Numbered from the stretch's first letter, positions 1-5,886 are shown. The stretch: DNA of 10,853 nucleotides from Lentisphaerota bacterium (GCA_020201415.1 JAIVGW010000002.1:1-10853); one strand, 5' to 3'. A program made the numbers and translations. Notes: generated by a model not told the origin, from the sequence alone.

Positions 1-356
1 GGCCCGATTCCTTCTGTCCGCTGGGACCGTGGCTGGTCACGCCCGATGAGGTTCCGGAAATCGATCGCTTGCGTCTGACCTGCCGGCTCAACGGGGAAGT
101 CATGCAGGATGCCGCCGTTTCCGACATGATATTTAAAATCCCGTTTCTGATAGCCTACATCAGCGCCAGCATTACGCTGCGTCCGGGTGATGTTATTTCC
201 ACCGGCACGCCGGCCGGAGTCGGTTCGGCGCGCCGCCCGCCGCGCACCCTGCGCCACGGCGATACCGTCGAAATTGCCGTGGATGGCCTGGGGTGCCAGA
301 TCAGTCCCGTGCTGGGGCCGGAGGATCCGCTGTCGCCGGGGGCGACCTCGCGATGA
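1..356 (+). CDS. Fumarylacetoacetate hydrolase (FAH) family protein, 3' end only
   Basis: This is the C-terminal 117 codons of an FAH-fold enzyme; the 5' end lies outside the window and the reading frame enters at base 3. The visible protein opens with the family motif CPLGPWLVTPDEV, followed by LNGEVMQDAAVSDMIF and then GDVISTGTPAGVG, the hallmark C-terminal block of the 2-hydroxyhepta-2,4-diene-1,7-dioate isomerase / acylpyruvate hydrolase branch. Family members are metal-dependent and cleave or isomerise beta-diketo acids or act as oxaloacetate tautomerases. The substrate cannot be told from this fragment, and the metal ligands lie mostly upstream. The stop codon overlaps the start of the downstream phosphatase gene (ATGA), so the two are probably co-transcribed and translationally coupled. 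The family call is firm; the specific reaction is unknown. Confidence 0.88.
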   Translation, partial: PDSFCPLGPWLVTPDEVPEIDRLRLTCRLNGEVMQDAAVSDMIFKIPFLIAYISASITLRPGDVISTGTPAGVGSARRPPRTLRHGDTVEIAVDGLGCQISPVLGPEDPLSPGATSR

Positions 357-826
357 GCAGTCAGCATCCCAGGCGGTTGATTTTCATCTGCACCGGCAAC
401 CTATGCCGCAGCCCCATGGCTGAATACCTTATGCGCCATCATTTGCGGGGTGTGAGGGGCTGGTCGATTGCTTCAGCCGGCCTGTTTGCCGCGGCCGGGC
501 TGCCGGCCAGCGCTCCGGCGGTGGAGGTGCTGTCTGAAAAGGGGATTGATCTGACGCCGCATCGCAGCCGGCTCTTGACCAAGGATATGGTTGACTCCGC
601 CGCATTGCTTGTGGTAATGACTCGTTTTCATGCCACGGAACTAAAGGCGCGTTATCCCGCTGCTGCCGGCAAGGTTAGGATGCTGTCGGATTTCGGAGAT
701 GGCGCCACGCGGGATATTCCGGATCCCATTGGCGGTTCCGTGGAGGTATATCGAACAATCCGGGACGAAATCAATTCGGCCCTGCTGGATCTGGTGTTAT
801 TCCTGAAAGGTGGAGAATTCAAATGA
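353..826 (+). CDS. Low-molecular-weight protein phosphatase (YwlE/LMW-PTP family)
   Basis: A cytosolic phosphatase of 157 residues, the usual length for the family. The P-loop CTGNLCRS (C13 nucleophile, R19 phosphate-binding) sits at the N-terminus, and the general-acid loop is at D124-P125 in DIPDPIGGSVEVY. The DPxGGSxEVY arrangement resembles Bacillus YwlE, the protein-arginine phosphatase, and so does the gene order next to rpiB and glyA. In YwlE a threonine in the P-loop (CTGNTCRS) helps select phosphoarginine, whereas tyrosine phosphatases carry a bulky aliphatic residue there. This protein has L17, so phosphotyrosine may be the better guess. The start at 353 is chosen because it overlaps the previous stop and gives a normal eight-residue lead before the first strand; an in-frame GTG at 293 would lie inside the FAH gene. 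The stop overlaps the next ATG by four bases. Confidence 0.92.
   Translation: MSSQHPRRLIFICTGNLCRSPMAEYLMRHHLRGVRGWSIASAGLFAAAGLPASAPAVEVLSEKGIDLTPHRSRLLTKDMVDSAALLVVMTRFHATELKARYPAAAGKVRMLSDFGDGATRDIPDPIGGSVEVYRTIRDEINSALLDLVLFLKGGEFK
806..815 (+). promoter_or_regulatory. Ribosome binding site of rpiB-glyA
   Basis: AAAGGTGGAG lies seven bases before the ATG at 823, inside the end of the phosphatase gene. It is a strong Shine-Dalgarno match and fixes the start of the fusion gene at the overlapping ATGA. Confidence 0.75.
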
Positions 827-2505
827 ATATTGCTTTGGGGAGCGATCATGGCGGCTTTGAAATGAAAAGCGCCCTGCTTGAGGAGTTGCAACGGCGTGGT
901 GTGACGGCGGAGGATCTGGGTTGTTTTACCCGCGATTCGGTGGATTATCCGGATTATGCCGCGCTGGTGGCGGGCAAGGTGTCGCAGGGCCAGGTCGATC
1001 AGGGGATTTTGATTTGTACCACCGGTATCGGCATGAGTATAACCGCCAACAAGTTTCCAAGGGTGCGCGCGGCTTTGTGCCTGACGCCGCGCATGGCCGG
1101 GATGGCCCGGGCGCACAACAACGCCAACATTCTGGTGCTGGGAGGCGAGTTGATCAGCATCGACGAAGCCGTTGAAGTGCTCGCGGCCTGGCTGGAAGAG
1201 GATTTCGATCAAAGTGAACGCCATCAACGGCGCGTCAACAAGATTCACGCCTACACCTGTTCCGCCGCCGATCCGGTGGATGTGGCTGACAATGATACGG
1301 AAATATTCGCGGTTTTACGCGATGAGACACTCCGCCAGCGCGAAAACCTGGAATTGATCGCTTCAGAAAATTATGTCAGCCGCGCCGTACGCGAGGCTAC
1401 CGGTTCAGTGTTGACCAATAAGTATGCCGAGGGCTATCCGGGAAAACGCTGGTACAACGGTTGCAAGCATGTTGACGAGGCGGAACGCCTGGCCATCGAC
1501 CGGGCCCGGGAACTGTTCGGCGCCGAGCATGTCAATGTGCAGCCGCACTGCGGCAGCTCGGCGAACCTGGCGGTTTATCTGACGGTTTTGCAGCCGGGCG
1601 ATCGCATTCTGGCCATGGATCCGGCGCATGGCGGACATCTGACGCACGGGATGAAGGTGAATTTCTCCGGTAAATATTACAATGTGATGCATTACGGGGT
1701 TAACCGCGATACTGAGCAGATCGATTACGATGAGGTGGCCCGCCTGGCCGAGGCGCACCACCCGAAACTGATTGTGGCCGGTGCCAGCGCCTATTCACGT
1801 ATTCTTGATTTTAAGCGGTTCCGGCAGATTGCCGATGCTGTTTCCGCTTATCTGATGGTGGATATGGCCCACATCGCCGGTCTGGTGGCGGCGGGCTGCC
1901 ATCCGAATCCCGTGCCGCATGCGCATTTTGTCACAACCACCACGCACAAGACCCTGCGCGGTCCGCGGGCCGGAATGATTTTGTGCCAGGCTGGATTTGC
2001 CCAGGACCTCGACCGCCAGATTTTCCCTGGCCTGCAGGGCGGCCCCCTGATGCATATCATTGCCGCCAAGGCGGTGTGTTTTCACCAGGCGCTTCAGCCT
2101 GATTTCAAGCTCTACCAGGAGCAGGTAGTCTTAAACGCCCAGATCCTGGCGGAGGCCCTGAAGAACGAGGGGCTGCGGATAGTCTCCGGCGGCACCGACA
2201 ATCATCTGATGCTGGTGGATCTGGCGCCGGCCAAGGCCACGGGCCGGGACATTGCCACAGCCCTGGATGCCGCAGGCATCACCGTCAATAAAAATATGAT
2301 CCCCTTCGACCCCAAGACGCCTTTTGTGACCTCGGGGATCCGTGTCGGCACGCCGGCGCTGACTACCCGCGGCATGCGTGAGGATGAGATGCGCCTGATT
2401 GCCCGCTGGATCGGCGAGGTAGTGCGCGATTACAAAAACACCAGCCTGCTGGCCGACATCAACCGGCAGGTGCTGGAACTCACGGCCCGTTTTCCCGTGC
2501 CGTAA
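823..2505 (+). CDS. rpiB-glyA: Fused ribose-5-phosphate isomerase B / serine hydroxymethyltransferase
   Basis: One uninterrupted 560-residue frame joins two complete enzymes that are normally separate. Residues 1-128 are RpiB (ribose 5-phosphate to ribulose 5-phosphate): SDHGGFE with H9, the CTTGIGMSI loop with catalytic C65, and ARAHNN with H98. Most relatives have CGTGIG, so T66 is a small variation. After a charged linker (about 129-158), residues 159-560 are SHMT, the PLP enzyme converting serine plus tetrahydrofolate to glycine plus methylene-tetrahydrofolate. Visible SHMT motifs are NLELIASENY (175-184), LTNKYAEGYPGKRWYNG (197-213), VDMAHIAG with D347 and H350, the PLP lysine K376 in TTTTHKTLRGPR, and SGIRVGTPALTTRG with substrate-carboxylate R507. 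Both halves keep their key residues and no internal stop or frameshift is seen, so a bifunctional cytosolic protein is likely. It is the last gene of its operon in this window. Confidence 0.96.
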   Translation: MNIALGSDHGGFEMKSALLEELQRRGVTAEDLGCFTRDSVDYPDYAALVAGKVSQGQVDQGILICTTGIGMSITANKFPRVRAALCLTPRMAGMARAHNNANILVLGGELISIDEAVEVLAAWLEEDFDQSERHQRRVNKIHAYTCSAADPVDVADNDTEIFAVLRDETLRQRENLELIASENYVSRAVREATGSVLTNKYAEGYPGKRWYNGCKHVDEAERLAIDRARELFGAEHVNVQPHCGSSANLAVYLTVLQPGDRILAMDPAHGGHLTHGMKVNFSGKYYNVMHYGVNRDTEQIDYDEVARLAEAHHPKLIVAGASAYSRILDFKRFRQIADAVSAYLMVDMAHIAGLVAAGCHPNPVPHAHFVTTTTHKTLRGPRAGMILCQAGFAQDLDRQIFPGLQGGPLMHIIAAKAVCFHQALQPDFKLYQEQVVLNAQILAEALKNEGLRIVSGGTDNHLMLVDLAPAKATGRDIATALDAAGITVNKNMIPFDPKTPFVTSGIRVGTPALTTRGMREDEMRLIARWIGEVVRDYKNTSLLADINRQVLELTARFPVP

Positions 2506-2520
2506 GGCCACCGGAGTCGG

Positions 2521-2811
2521 TCACCTTCCGCTTGTGCGGCGCTCGGCGCGGATCAGCCGGTCGATGGCATCACGAAAGGCCTGCAAGCCGGTGGCGGGCA
2601 CGATGATGGTGTCGCGACGTCCGCCCACCTCCTCGGTTATGCGCAGAAAACGCCCGCTGGCATTTTCTTTCATGTCGAAGAAAAACACTTTGCGTTCGAT
2701 CTGGACGCGATTGCTGTCCAAAGCGGTTTCTCCGCTCATGTTCGCCGACGAGGGCGCTGTCTCCGGCCGCCGGACAATTCTGCTGTAAAACTTCATCAAA
2801 CAGTTCATCAC
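2521..2811 (-). CDS. PUR-alpha family (DUF3276-type) DNA/RNA-binding protein
   Basis: A small protein (96 residues from the outermost start) carrying one PUR repeat at about residues 33-88. The segment RVQIERKVFFFDMKENASGR, continuing FLRITEEVGG, closely follows the eukaryotic Pur-alpha repeat pattern ([20 protein letters not shown]), with the later IIVP and FRDAIDRLI elements also present. Bacterial single-repeat PUR proteins dimerise and bind single-stranded purine-rich DNA or RNA; the Borrelia protein BpuR is a characterised example. The start is uncertain. The outermost codon is GTG at 2811 followed at once by ATG, with only a weak AGG upstream. An internal ATG at 2739 (MSGETALDSNRVQ) would give a 72-residue protein beginning just before the domain, the more usual layout, but it also lacks a good ribosome binding site. 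The gene converges on rpiB-glyA with 15 bases between stops. Confidence 0.85.
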   Translation of the reverse strand: MMNCLMKFYSRIVRRPETAPSSANMSGETALDSNRVQIERKVFFFDMKENASGRFLRITEEVGGRRDTIIVPATGLQAFRDAIDRLIRAERRTSGR

Positions 2812-2821
2812 TGTGGTTTTT

Positions 2822-2861
2822 ACCTGAATTGGGGTTGTCTGACAAGACTATAACCTGAATT
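2822..2861. repeat. Direct repeats flanking a palindrome, upstream of the PUR gene
   Basis: ACCTGAATT occurs at 2822-2830 and again at 2853-2861, start-to-start 31 bases or about three helical turns. Between the copies is the palindrome TTGTC-T-GACAA (2835-2845). The position directly upstream of the PUR gene would suit a regulator binding site. On the minus strand TTGTCA, 17 bases, TAAAAA can be read as a weak promoter; if used it would favour the inner start at 2739. Confidence 0.4.
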
Positions 2862-2869
2862 TTGCACGA

Positions 2870-2982
2870 ATATTGGCGTTGACATGATTTTAAGCAGCAA
2901 TAAGAGGCGTAATTTAATTGTTGCACGGTGGTCTCAAGTCTCCCATATGGTGATACGATGATTCTTTAAAAAACGCCAATAT
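2870..2982. repeat. 11-bp perfect inverted repeat, arms 91 bases apart
   Basis: ATATTGGCGTT (2870-2880) is exactly complementary to AACGCCAATAT (2972-2982). No matching target duplication flanks the arms and no transposase is present. Paired operator half-sites or a small insertion remnant are both possible. Confidence 0.45.
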
Positions 2983-2996
2983 CCGCCGGCAGCCGG

Positions 2997-3093
2997 CCGC
3001 GCGCTTTTGGCGCAGGGCTTTGTTGCGCGGGGCTTTGCGGTATGCTTATACAGCGGCACCCCGCGCGCCGCGCCCTGTGCCAAACTCGCGCGG
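2997..3093. repeat. Nested 97-base palindrome able to form a long four-stem hairpin
   Basis: Four stems share one axis. The outer stem is CCGCGCG (2997-3003) with CGCGCGG (3087-3093). Next is TTTGGCGCAGGGC (3006-3018) with GCCCTGTGCCAAA (3072-3084), 13 positions with a single G-T wobble. Then comes GCGCGGGG (3025-3032) with CCCCGCGC (3059-3066), perfect. The apex is GTAT (3040-3043) with ATAC (3048-3051) around a GCTT loop, flanked by a GC/GC pair. Internal loops are short. No T-tract follows on either strand close enough for an ordinary terminator, and no signal-recognition-particle RNA or integron attC core motif was found. It could be a structured RNA, a dispersed palindromic repeat or a protein-binding cruciform. 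Confidence 0.6.
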
Positions 3094-3181
3094 TGCAAAA
3101 TCCAGGTATAAAGAAAAACCGGAACTGAAAAAAGTGGAAAAAAGCCAGGGCGGAGTAATACACAGCCATTCTCATTATGGC

Positions 3182-3194
3182 ATGAATGTTTCAT
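3182..3194. promoter_or_regulatory. Operator-like palindrome ATGAA-TGT-TTCAT
   Basis: A perfect 5-3-5 palindrome in the AT-rich part of the region, about 130 bases before the promoter candidates of the transporter operon. The form fits a dimeric repressor or activator site, but no regulator gene is present in the window to pair with it. Confidence 0.25.
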
Positions 3195-3198
3195 TGCG

Positions 3199-3285
3199 GC
3201 GGCTCAGCCGGAGGCTTCGCATCTACCATATTGCAGCGTTTTTTTGGCTCATTACCGGGTAGGGCGAACCGTCCCGGTGAGCCGC
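3199..3285 (+). promoter_or_regulatory. Two alternative stem arms competing for one complementary arm
   Basis: CCCGGTGAGCC (3273-3283) can pair with GGCTCA-TTA-CCGGG (3246-3259), leaving TTA bulged and a 13-base loop. Alternatively its extended form (3274-3285) can pair with GCGGCTCA-G-CCGG (3199-3211), leaving a single bulge and a 62-base loop. The two pairings exclude each other, as in attenuators or riboswitch switches. A T-run (3239-3245) precedes the second arm. No promoter that would transcribe this segment is evident upstream, so a role in RNA is conjecture. Confidence 0.35.
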
Positions 3286-3320
3286 AAGTGCCAAAATGAT
3301 AATTTCTGAGTAATACAGGC

Positions 3321-3355
3321 TGGACATTGTCGGATAGAGTGGGTACTAATAATAA
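3321..3355 (+). promoter_or_regulatory. Overlapping sigma70-like promoter candidates for the transporter operon
   Basis: Two hexamer pairs are offset by six bases, each with a 17-base spacer: TGGACA (3321-3326) with TACTAA (3344-3349), and TTGTCG (3327-3332) with TAATAA (3350-3355). Either would start transcription near 3357-3363 and give a leader of roughly 80-90 bases before the ATPase gene at 3444. The matches are moderate, and sigma factor preferences of this organism are unknown. Confidence 0.4.
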
Positions 3356-3443
3356 TGGTTAAACGCTCCGGTTGGTAGGTTATGTAAAGGTCAGGCGCGG
3401 GCAGCGGCCGCCGCATGGATGATGTTGCCAGGCTTAATAAATT

Positions 3444-4556
3444 ATGGCGGGTATCAGGTTACAGGATGTCGGTAAGGAATTTGGCGCGCACAGGGCTCTG
3501 TGCGATGTCAGCTTCAGTATCGCCAACCGCGAGTTTTTCGTGGTGGTGGGCCCGTCGGGCTGCGGCAAGTCCACGCTTCTGCGCCTGCTGGCCGGGCTGG
3601 AGCAGGTTTCCCGCGGCCGGATTTTCATCGGCGAGCGCCTGGTGAACGATATTCCGCCCGGCCGCCGCAATGTGGCGATGGTGTTCCAGAATTACGCCTT
3701 GTTTCCCCCCCTCACGGTTTTTGAAAATATGGCTTTCGGTCTGCGCATCCGCCGCCTGCCGCGCCGGGAGGCGGATGAAATGGTGTTGCGTACGGCGCGC
3801 GTGTTGGAACTCGACCCCCTGTTGCAAAAACGTCCGGCGCAATTGTCGGGCGGTCAGCGGCAGCGCGTGGCGCTGGGACGCGCCATGGTGCGCCAACCGG
3901 AGGTGTTTCTTTACGATGAGCCGCTTTCCAATCTGGACGCAAGGCTGCGCAGCGACATGCGTTCGGAATTGCTGCGCCTGCACAAGCGCGCCCGGACCAC
4001 CGCGGTCTATGTGACACACGATCAGGTGGAGGCCATGACGCTGGGCGACCGGATATGTGTCATTCGCGACGGCGTGGTGCAGCAGGTGGCCTCGGCCATG
4101 GATGTGTATCATCGCCCCGTCAATTTATTTGTCGCCACTTTCCTGGGCGCTCCACCGATGAATGTCCTGCCGGGACGCCTGGAGAGCGCTGGAGAACATT
4201 GCCGCCTGCTGCTGGATGGCGGCCGGATACTGCCACTGACGTTGGCGGGCGCGGCGCAAGCCTGGCGGCATTGTCTGAACCGTCCGGTCAGCCTGGGGGT
4301 GCGGCCTGAAGTCATGCAGCCGGCTTCCGCTGAAAACGCGCCGCTGTTGCAGGGTGCGGTGGAGGTGGCGGAGGTGACCGGGGGCGAGTGTTATGTGCAT
4401 TTCCGTGAAGGCGATGCGCGCCTGGTGGCCAGGATGAGCGTGGCGCACAAGCCGGAGTTGGGTGAGGGTGTGTCGTTTTCTTTCCCGGCGTCCGGGGCGC
4501 ATCTGTTTGATGAACATGGACGCCGGGTGGAGGCGCAACTGGCTTTTGTCAAGTGA
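3444..4556 (+). CDS. Sugar ABC transporter ATP-binding protein (MalK/UgpC/MsmX type)
   Basis: The cytoplasmic ATPase of a carbohydrate importer, 370 residues, almost the length of E. coli MalK (371). All nucleotide-binding elements are in place: Walker A GPSGCGKST (36-44), Q-loop FQNYALFP with Q82, signature LSGGQRQR (134-141), Walker B VFLYDEP with D158 and catalytic E159, D-loop SNLDA, and switch H192 in VTHDQ. Residues from about 235 to 370 form the TOBE/regulatory domain typical of the MalK branch (LGVRPE at 284-289). The start at 3444 has only a weak AGG eleven bases upstream, but it gives a standard family N-terminus. It is the first gene of a run of seven in one direction. ATPase-first order is seen in some UgpC/MsmK-like loci. 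Substrate is set by the partner proteins, not by this subunit. Confidence 0.96.
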   Translation: MAGIRLQDVGKEFGAHRALCDVSFSIANREFFVVVGPSGCGKSTLLRLLAGLEQVSRGRIFIGERLVNDIPPGRRNVAMVFQNYALFPPLTVFENMAFGLRIRRLPRREADEMVLRTARVLELDPLLQKRPAQLSGGQRQRVALGRAMVRQPEVFLYDEPLSNLDARLRSDMRSELLRLHKRARTTAVYVTHDQVEAMTLGDRICVIRDGVVQQVASAMDVYHRPVNLFVATFLGAPPMNVLPGRLESAGEHCRLLLDGGRILPLTLAGAAQAWRHCLNRPVSLGVRPEVMQPASAENAPLLQGAVEVAEVTGGECYVHFREGDARLVARMSVAHKPELGEGVSFSFPASGAHLFDEHGRRVEAQLAFVK

Positions 4557-4583
4557 GGCCCCTGCCGGGTGTCGGCGCAACAT

Positions 4584-4588
4584 GGGAG
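4584..4588 (+). promoter_or_regulatory. Ribosome binding site deciding the solute-binding protein start
   Basis: GGGAG lies seven bases before ATG 4596. The in-frame ATG at 4590 would be only one base away and the GTG at 4569 has no comparable site, so 4596 is preferred. Confidence 0.65.
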
Positions 4589-4595
4589 AATGAAT

Positions 4596-5855
4596 ATGTT
4601 CAAATTCACCATATCGATGGTTTGCATGGCGGCTCTGTTGGCCGGTTCCGGTGGATGCGGCCAGCGGGCGGACCGTTCGGATGCCGGAACTACCCTGGTG
4701 GTGTGGGCGCATGAGGGTCAGCCGGCCGAGAAAGCCGCCCTGCAGTCGGTAATCGAGGCCTTTAACCGCAGCCAGACTTCGGTGGCCGCCCGGCTGGAGT
4801 TCAAACAGGAGCAGGGCTATGGCGACCGGGTAAATGCCGCGGCCATGGCGGGGCAGTTGCCGGATATTCTGGAGGTGGATGGTCCCTATACGGCCCACTT
4901 TGCGGATCTGGGCGTCTTGCAGCCGTTGAACGAAATTTTGCCGCCGGGCCTGACCAACGATTTCTTGCCTACCATTCTGCAGCAGGGATCCTATCAGGAT
5001 AAGCTTTACACCCTGGGCGCCTTTGATTCCACGGTGGCCCTGTTTTACGACCGGGCCCGCCTGGCCGCTTGCGGTATTACCCCTCCTCAGTCCGTGCAGG
5101 CTGCCTGGACCTGGGATGAATTCATGGCAGCGCTGGCGAAAATAAGCGAGCAATATCCCGACCTGTTGCCGCTGGAGACCTTCATGACCTGGGGCGGCGA
5201 GTGGCTGACTTATGCCTTTCTGCCCGTGGTCTGGTCCAATGGCGGTCGGGTGCTGGCGCCTGACGGCCGGCAGGCCGAGGGTTATCTCAACGGCCCGGCG
5301 ACAGTAGCGGCCCTGCGGGCCTGGCAGCAGCTTTTCCAGCGCGGTTATGCCGATCCGGACGCCACCCCGGGAATGTTTCAGCATGGGCAGGCCGCCATGG
5401 CGCTTGGCGTTTTCAATCGCTGGCCGATTTTCCGTGACGCTGAACTCGATTTCGGGATGAGTCCTTATCCGGGTCTGCAGTCGTCCGCTTCCCCCAGCGG
5501 TTCCTGGTGTTGGGGGGTGACCGCCCGTTGCCGCGACACGGCCGCCGCTGCTGAACTTCTGCAATGGCTGCTGGATCCCCGGCAGGGCCTGGAGCCGCTC
5601 TGCCGGGCCAATGGCGGTGTGCCGTCCCGCGCGGCGGCCCTGGCGTTGATGCCTGATTACCAGGAGACCCGGGGTCTGTTTGTCGAGCAGTTGCGCTTGA
5701 CCGGCCGGGCCCGGCCGGCAACGCCGCGTTACGGCACCGTCACGACCGAAGTATCGCGGGCGCTGGATGACATCGCGCGCGGTGCGGATGTCCAGCAGAC
5801 GCTGGACGGCGCCGCCCGCCGCATAGATGCGGTGTTGCGGGACGCCGGCGGATAA
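4596..5855 (+). CDS. Sugar ABC transporter substrate-binding lipoprotein (family 1, MalE/UgpB-like)
   Basis: An extracytoplasmic solute-binding protein of 419 residues that delivers a sugar or glycoside to the two permeases. The N-terminus is a lipoprotein-like signal: a short basic start (MFKF), a hydrophobic core (MVCMAALLAG), then SGGC before a polar GQRADRSDAG stretch. The lipobox is unusual, with serine instead of leucine at position -3, so lipidation is likely but not certain. The mature protein begins TTLVVWAHEGQPAEKAALQ and continues with features typical of family 1 binding proteins: IEAFNRSQ, PDILEVDGPYTAHFADLGVLQPL, YTLGAFDSTVALFYDRARLA, and TWDEFMAAL. Many tryptophans and tyrosines in the middle (for example TWGGEW) suit a carbohydrate pocket. 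The ligand cannot be assigned. It sits 39 bases after the ATPase gene and 31 bases before the first permease. Confidence 0.93.
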   Translation: MFKFTISMVCMAALLAGSGGCGQRADRSDAGTTLVVWAHEGQPAEKAALQSVIEAFNRSQTSVAARLEFKQEQGYGDRVNAAAMAGQLPDILEVDGPYTAHFADLGVLQPLNEILPPGLTNDFLPTILQQGSYQDKLYTLGAFDSTVALFYDRARLAACGITPPQSVQAAWTWDEFMAALAKISEQYPDLLPLETFMTWGGEWLTYAFLPVVWSNGGRVLAPDGRQAEGYLNGPATVAALRAWQQLFQRGYADPDATPGMFQHGQAAMALGVFNRWPIFRDAELDFGMSPYPGLQSSASPSGSWCWGVTARCRDTAAAAELLQWLLDPRQGLEPLCRANGGVPSRAAALALMPDYQETRGLFVEQLRLTGRARPATPRYGTVTTEVSRALDDIARGADVQQTLDGAARRIDAVLRDAGG

Positions 5856-5877
5856 GAATGCGCCGGATTATGGCGGC

Positions 5878-5882
5878 GGAGG
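5878..5882 (+). promoter_or_regulatory. Ribosome binding site deciding the first permease start
   Basis: GGAGG within a G-rich run lies four bases before ATG 5887. It supports that start over the longer in-frame reading from 5827, which would begin inside the binding-protein gene. Confidence 0.55.
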
Positions 5883-5886
5883 GGGC

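Larger units (their letters stand above)
2812..3443. other. Divergent intergenic region, structured, no convincing gene
   Basis: This 632-base stretch separates the minus-strand PUR gene from the plus-strand transporter operon. Several open frames of 60-118 codons cross it on both strands, but none has a credible start, a recognisable domain or a composition like the neighbouring genes. What it holds is symmetry: paired direct repeats around a palindrome (2822-2861), an 11-bp inverted repeat (2870-2880 with 2972-2982), a nested 97-base palindrome (2997-3093), three A-tracts (3114-3143), a 13-base operator-like palindrome (3182-3194), competing stem arms (3199-3285) and overlapping promoter elements (3321-3355). 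It is more AT-rich than the genes except in the GC-rich palindrome. Confidence 0.7.

Noticed and set aside
2504..2527. Imperfect inverted repeat across the convergent stop codons (AAGG/CCTT and ACCG/CGGT)
   Set aside because: The stem is interrupted by a two-base mismatch, contains few pairs and is not followed by a T-run on either strand, so a terminator is not supported.
2997..3093. Integron attC site or small SRP RNA
   Set aside because: No GTTRRRY / RYYYAAC core sites flank the palindrome, no integrase or cassette is nearby, and the conserved SRP RNA apical loop sequence is absent.
2934..3194. Open frame of 86 codons on the minus strand in the intergenic region
   Set aside because: Its translation is cysteine-, arginine- and proline-rich with no domain, it crosses the palindrome, and it lacks a ribosome binding site; it looks like chance coding.
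3239..3245. T-run as the end of an intrinsic terminator
   Set aside because: No GC-rich stem stands directly upstream of the run; the only nearby pairing is a three-base CGC/GCG with a long loop.
3020..3262. Open frame of 80 codons on the plus strand in the intergenic region
   Set aside because: It begins inside the palindrome, has no ribosome binding site, and its sequence changes composition midway with no recognisable domain.
3246..3300. Cyclic-di-GMP (GEMM-I) riboswitch, suggested by GGGCGAACC and a later CGCAAGTGCC
   Set aside because: The spacing and order of the conserved GEMM-I elements are not met, and the GNRA tetraloop helix and its receptor are not visible.
4125..5564. Long open frame of 479 codons on the minus strand
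   Set aside because: It is the mirror of the ATPase and binding-protein genes in GC-rich DNA; its translation is rich in H, Q, R and G with no domain, while the plus strand encodes clear families.
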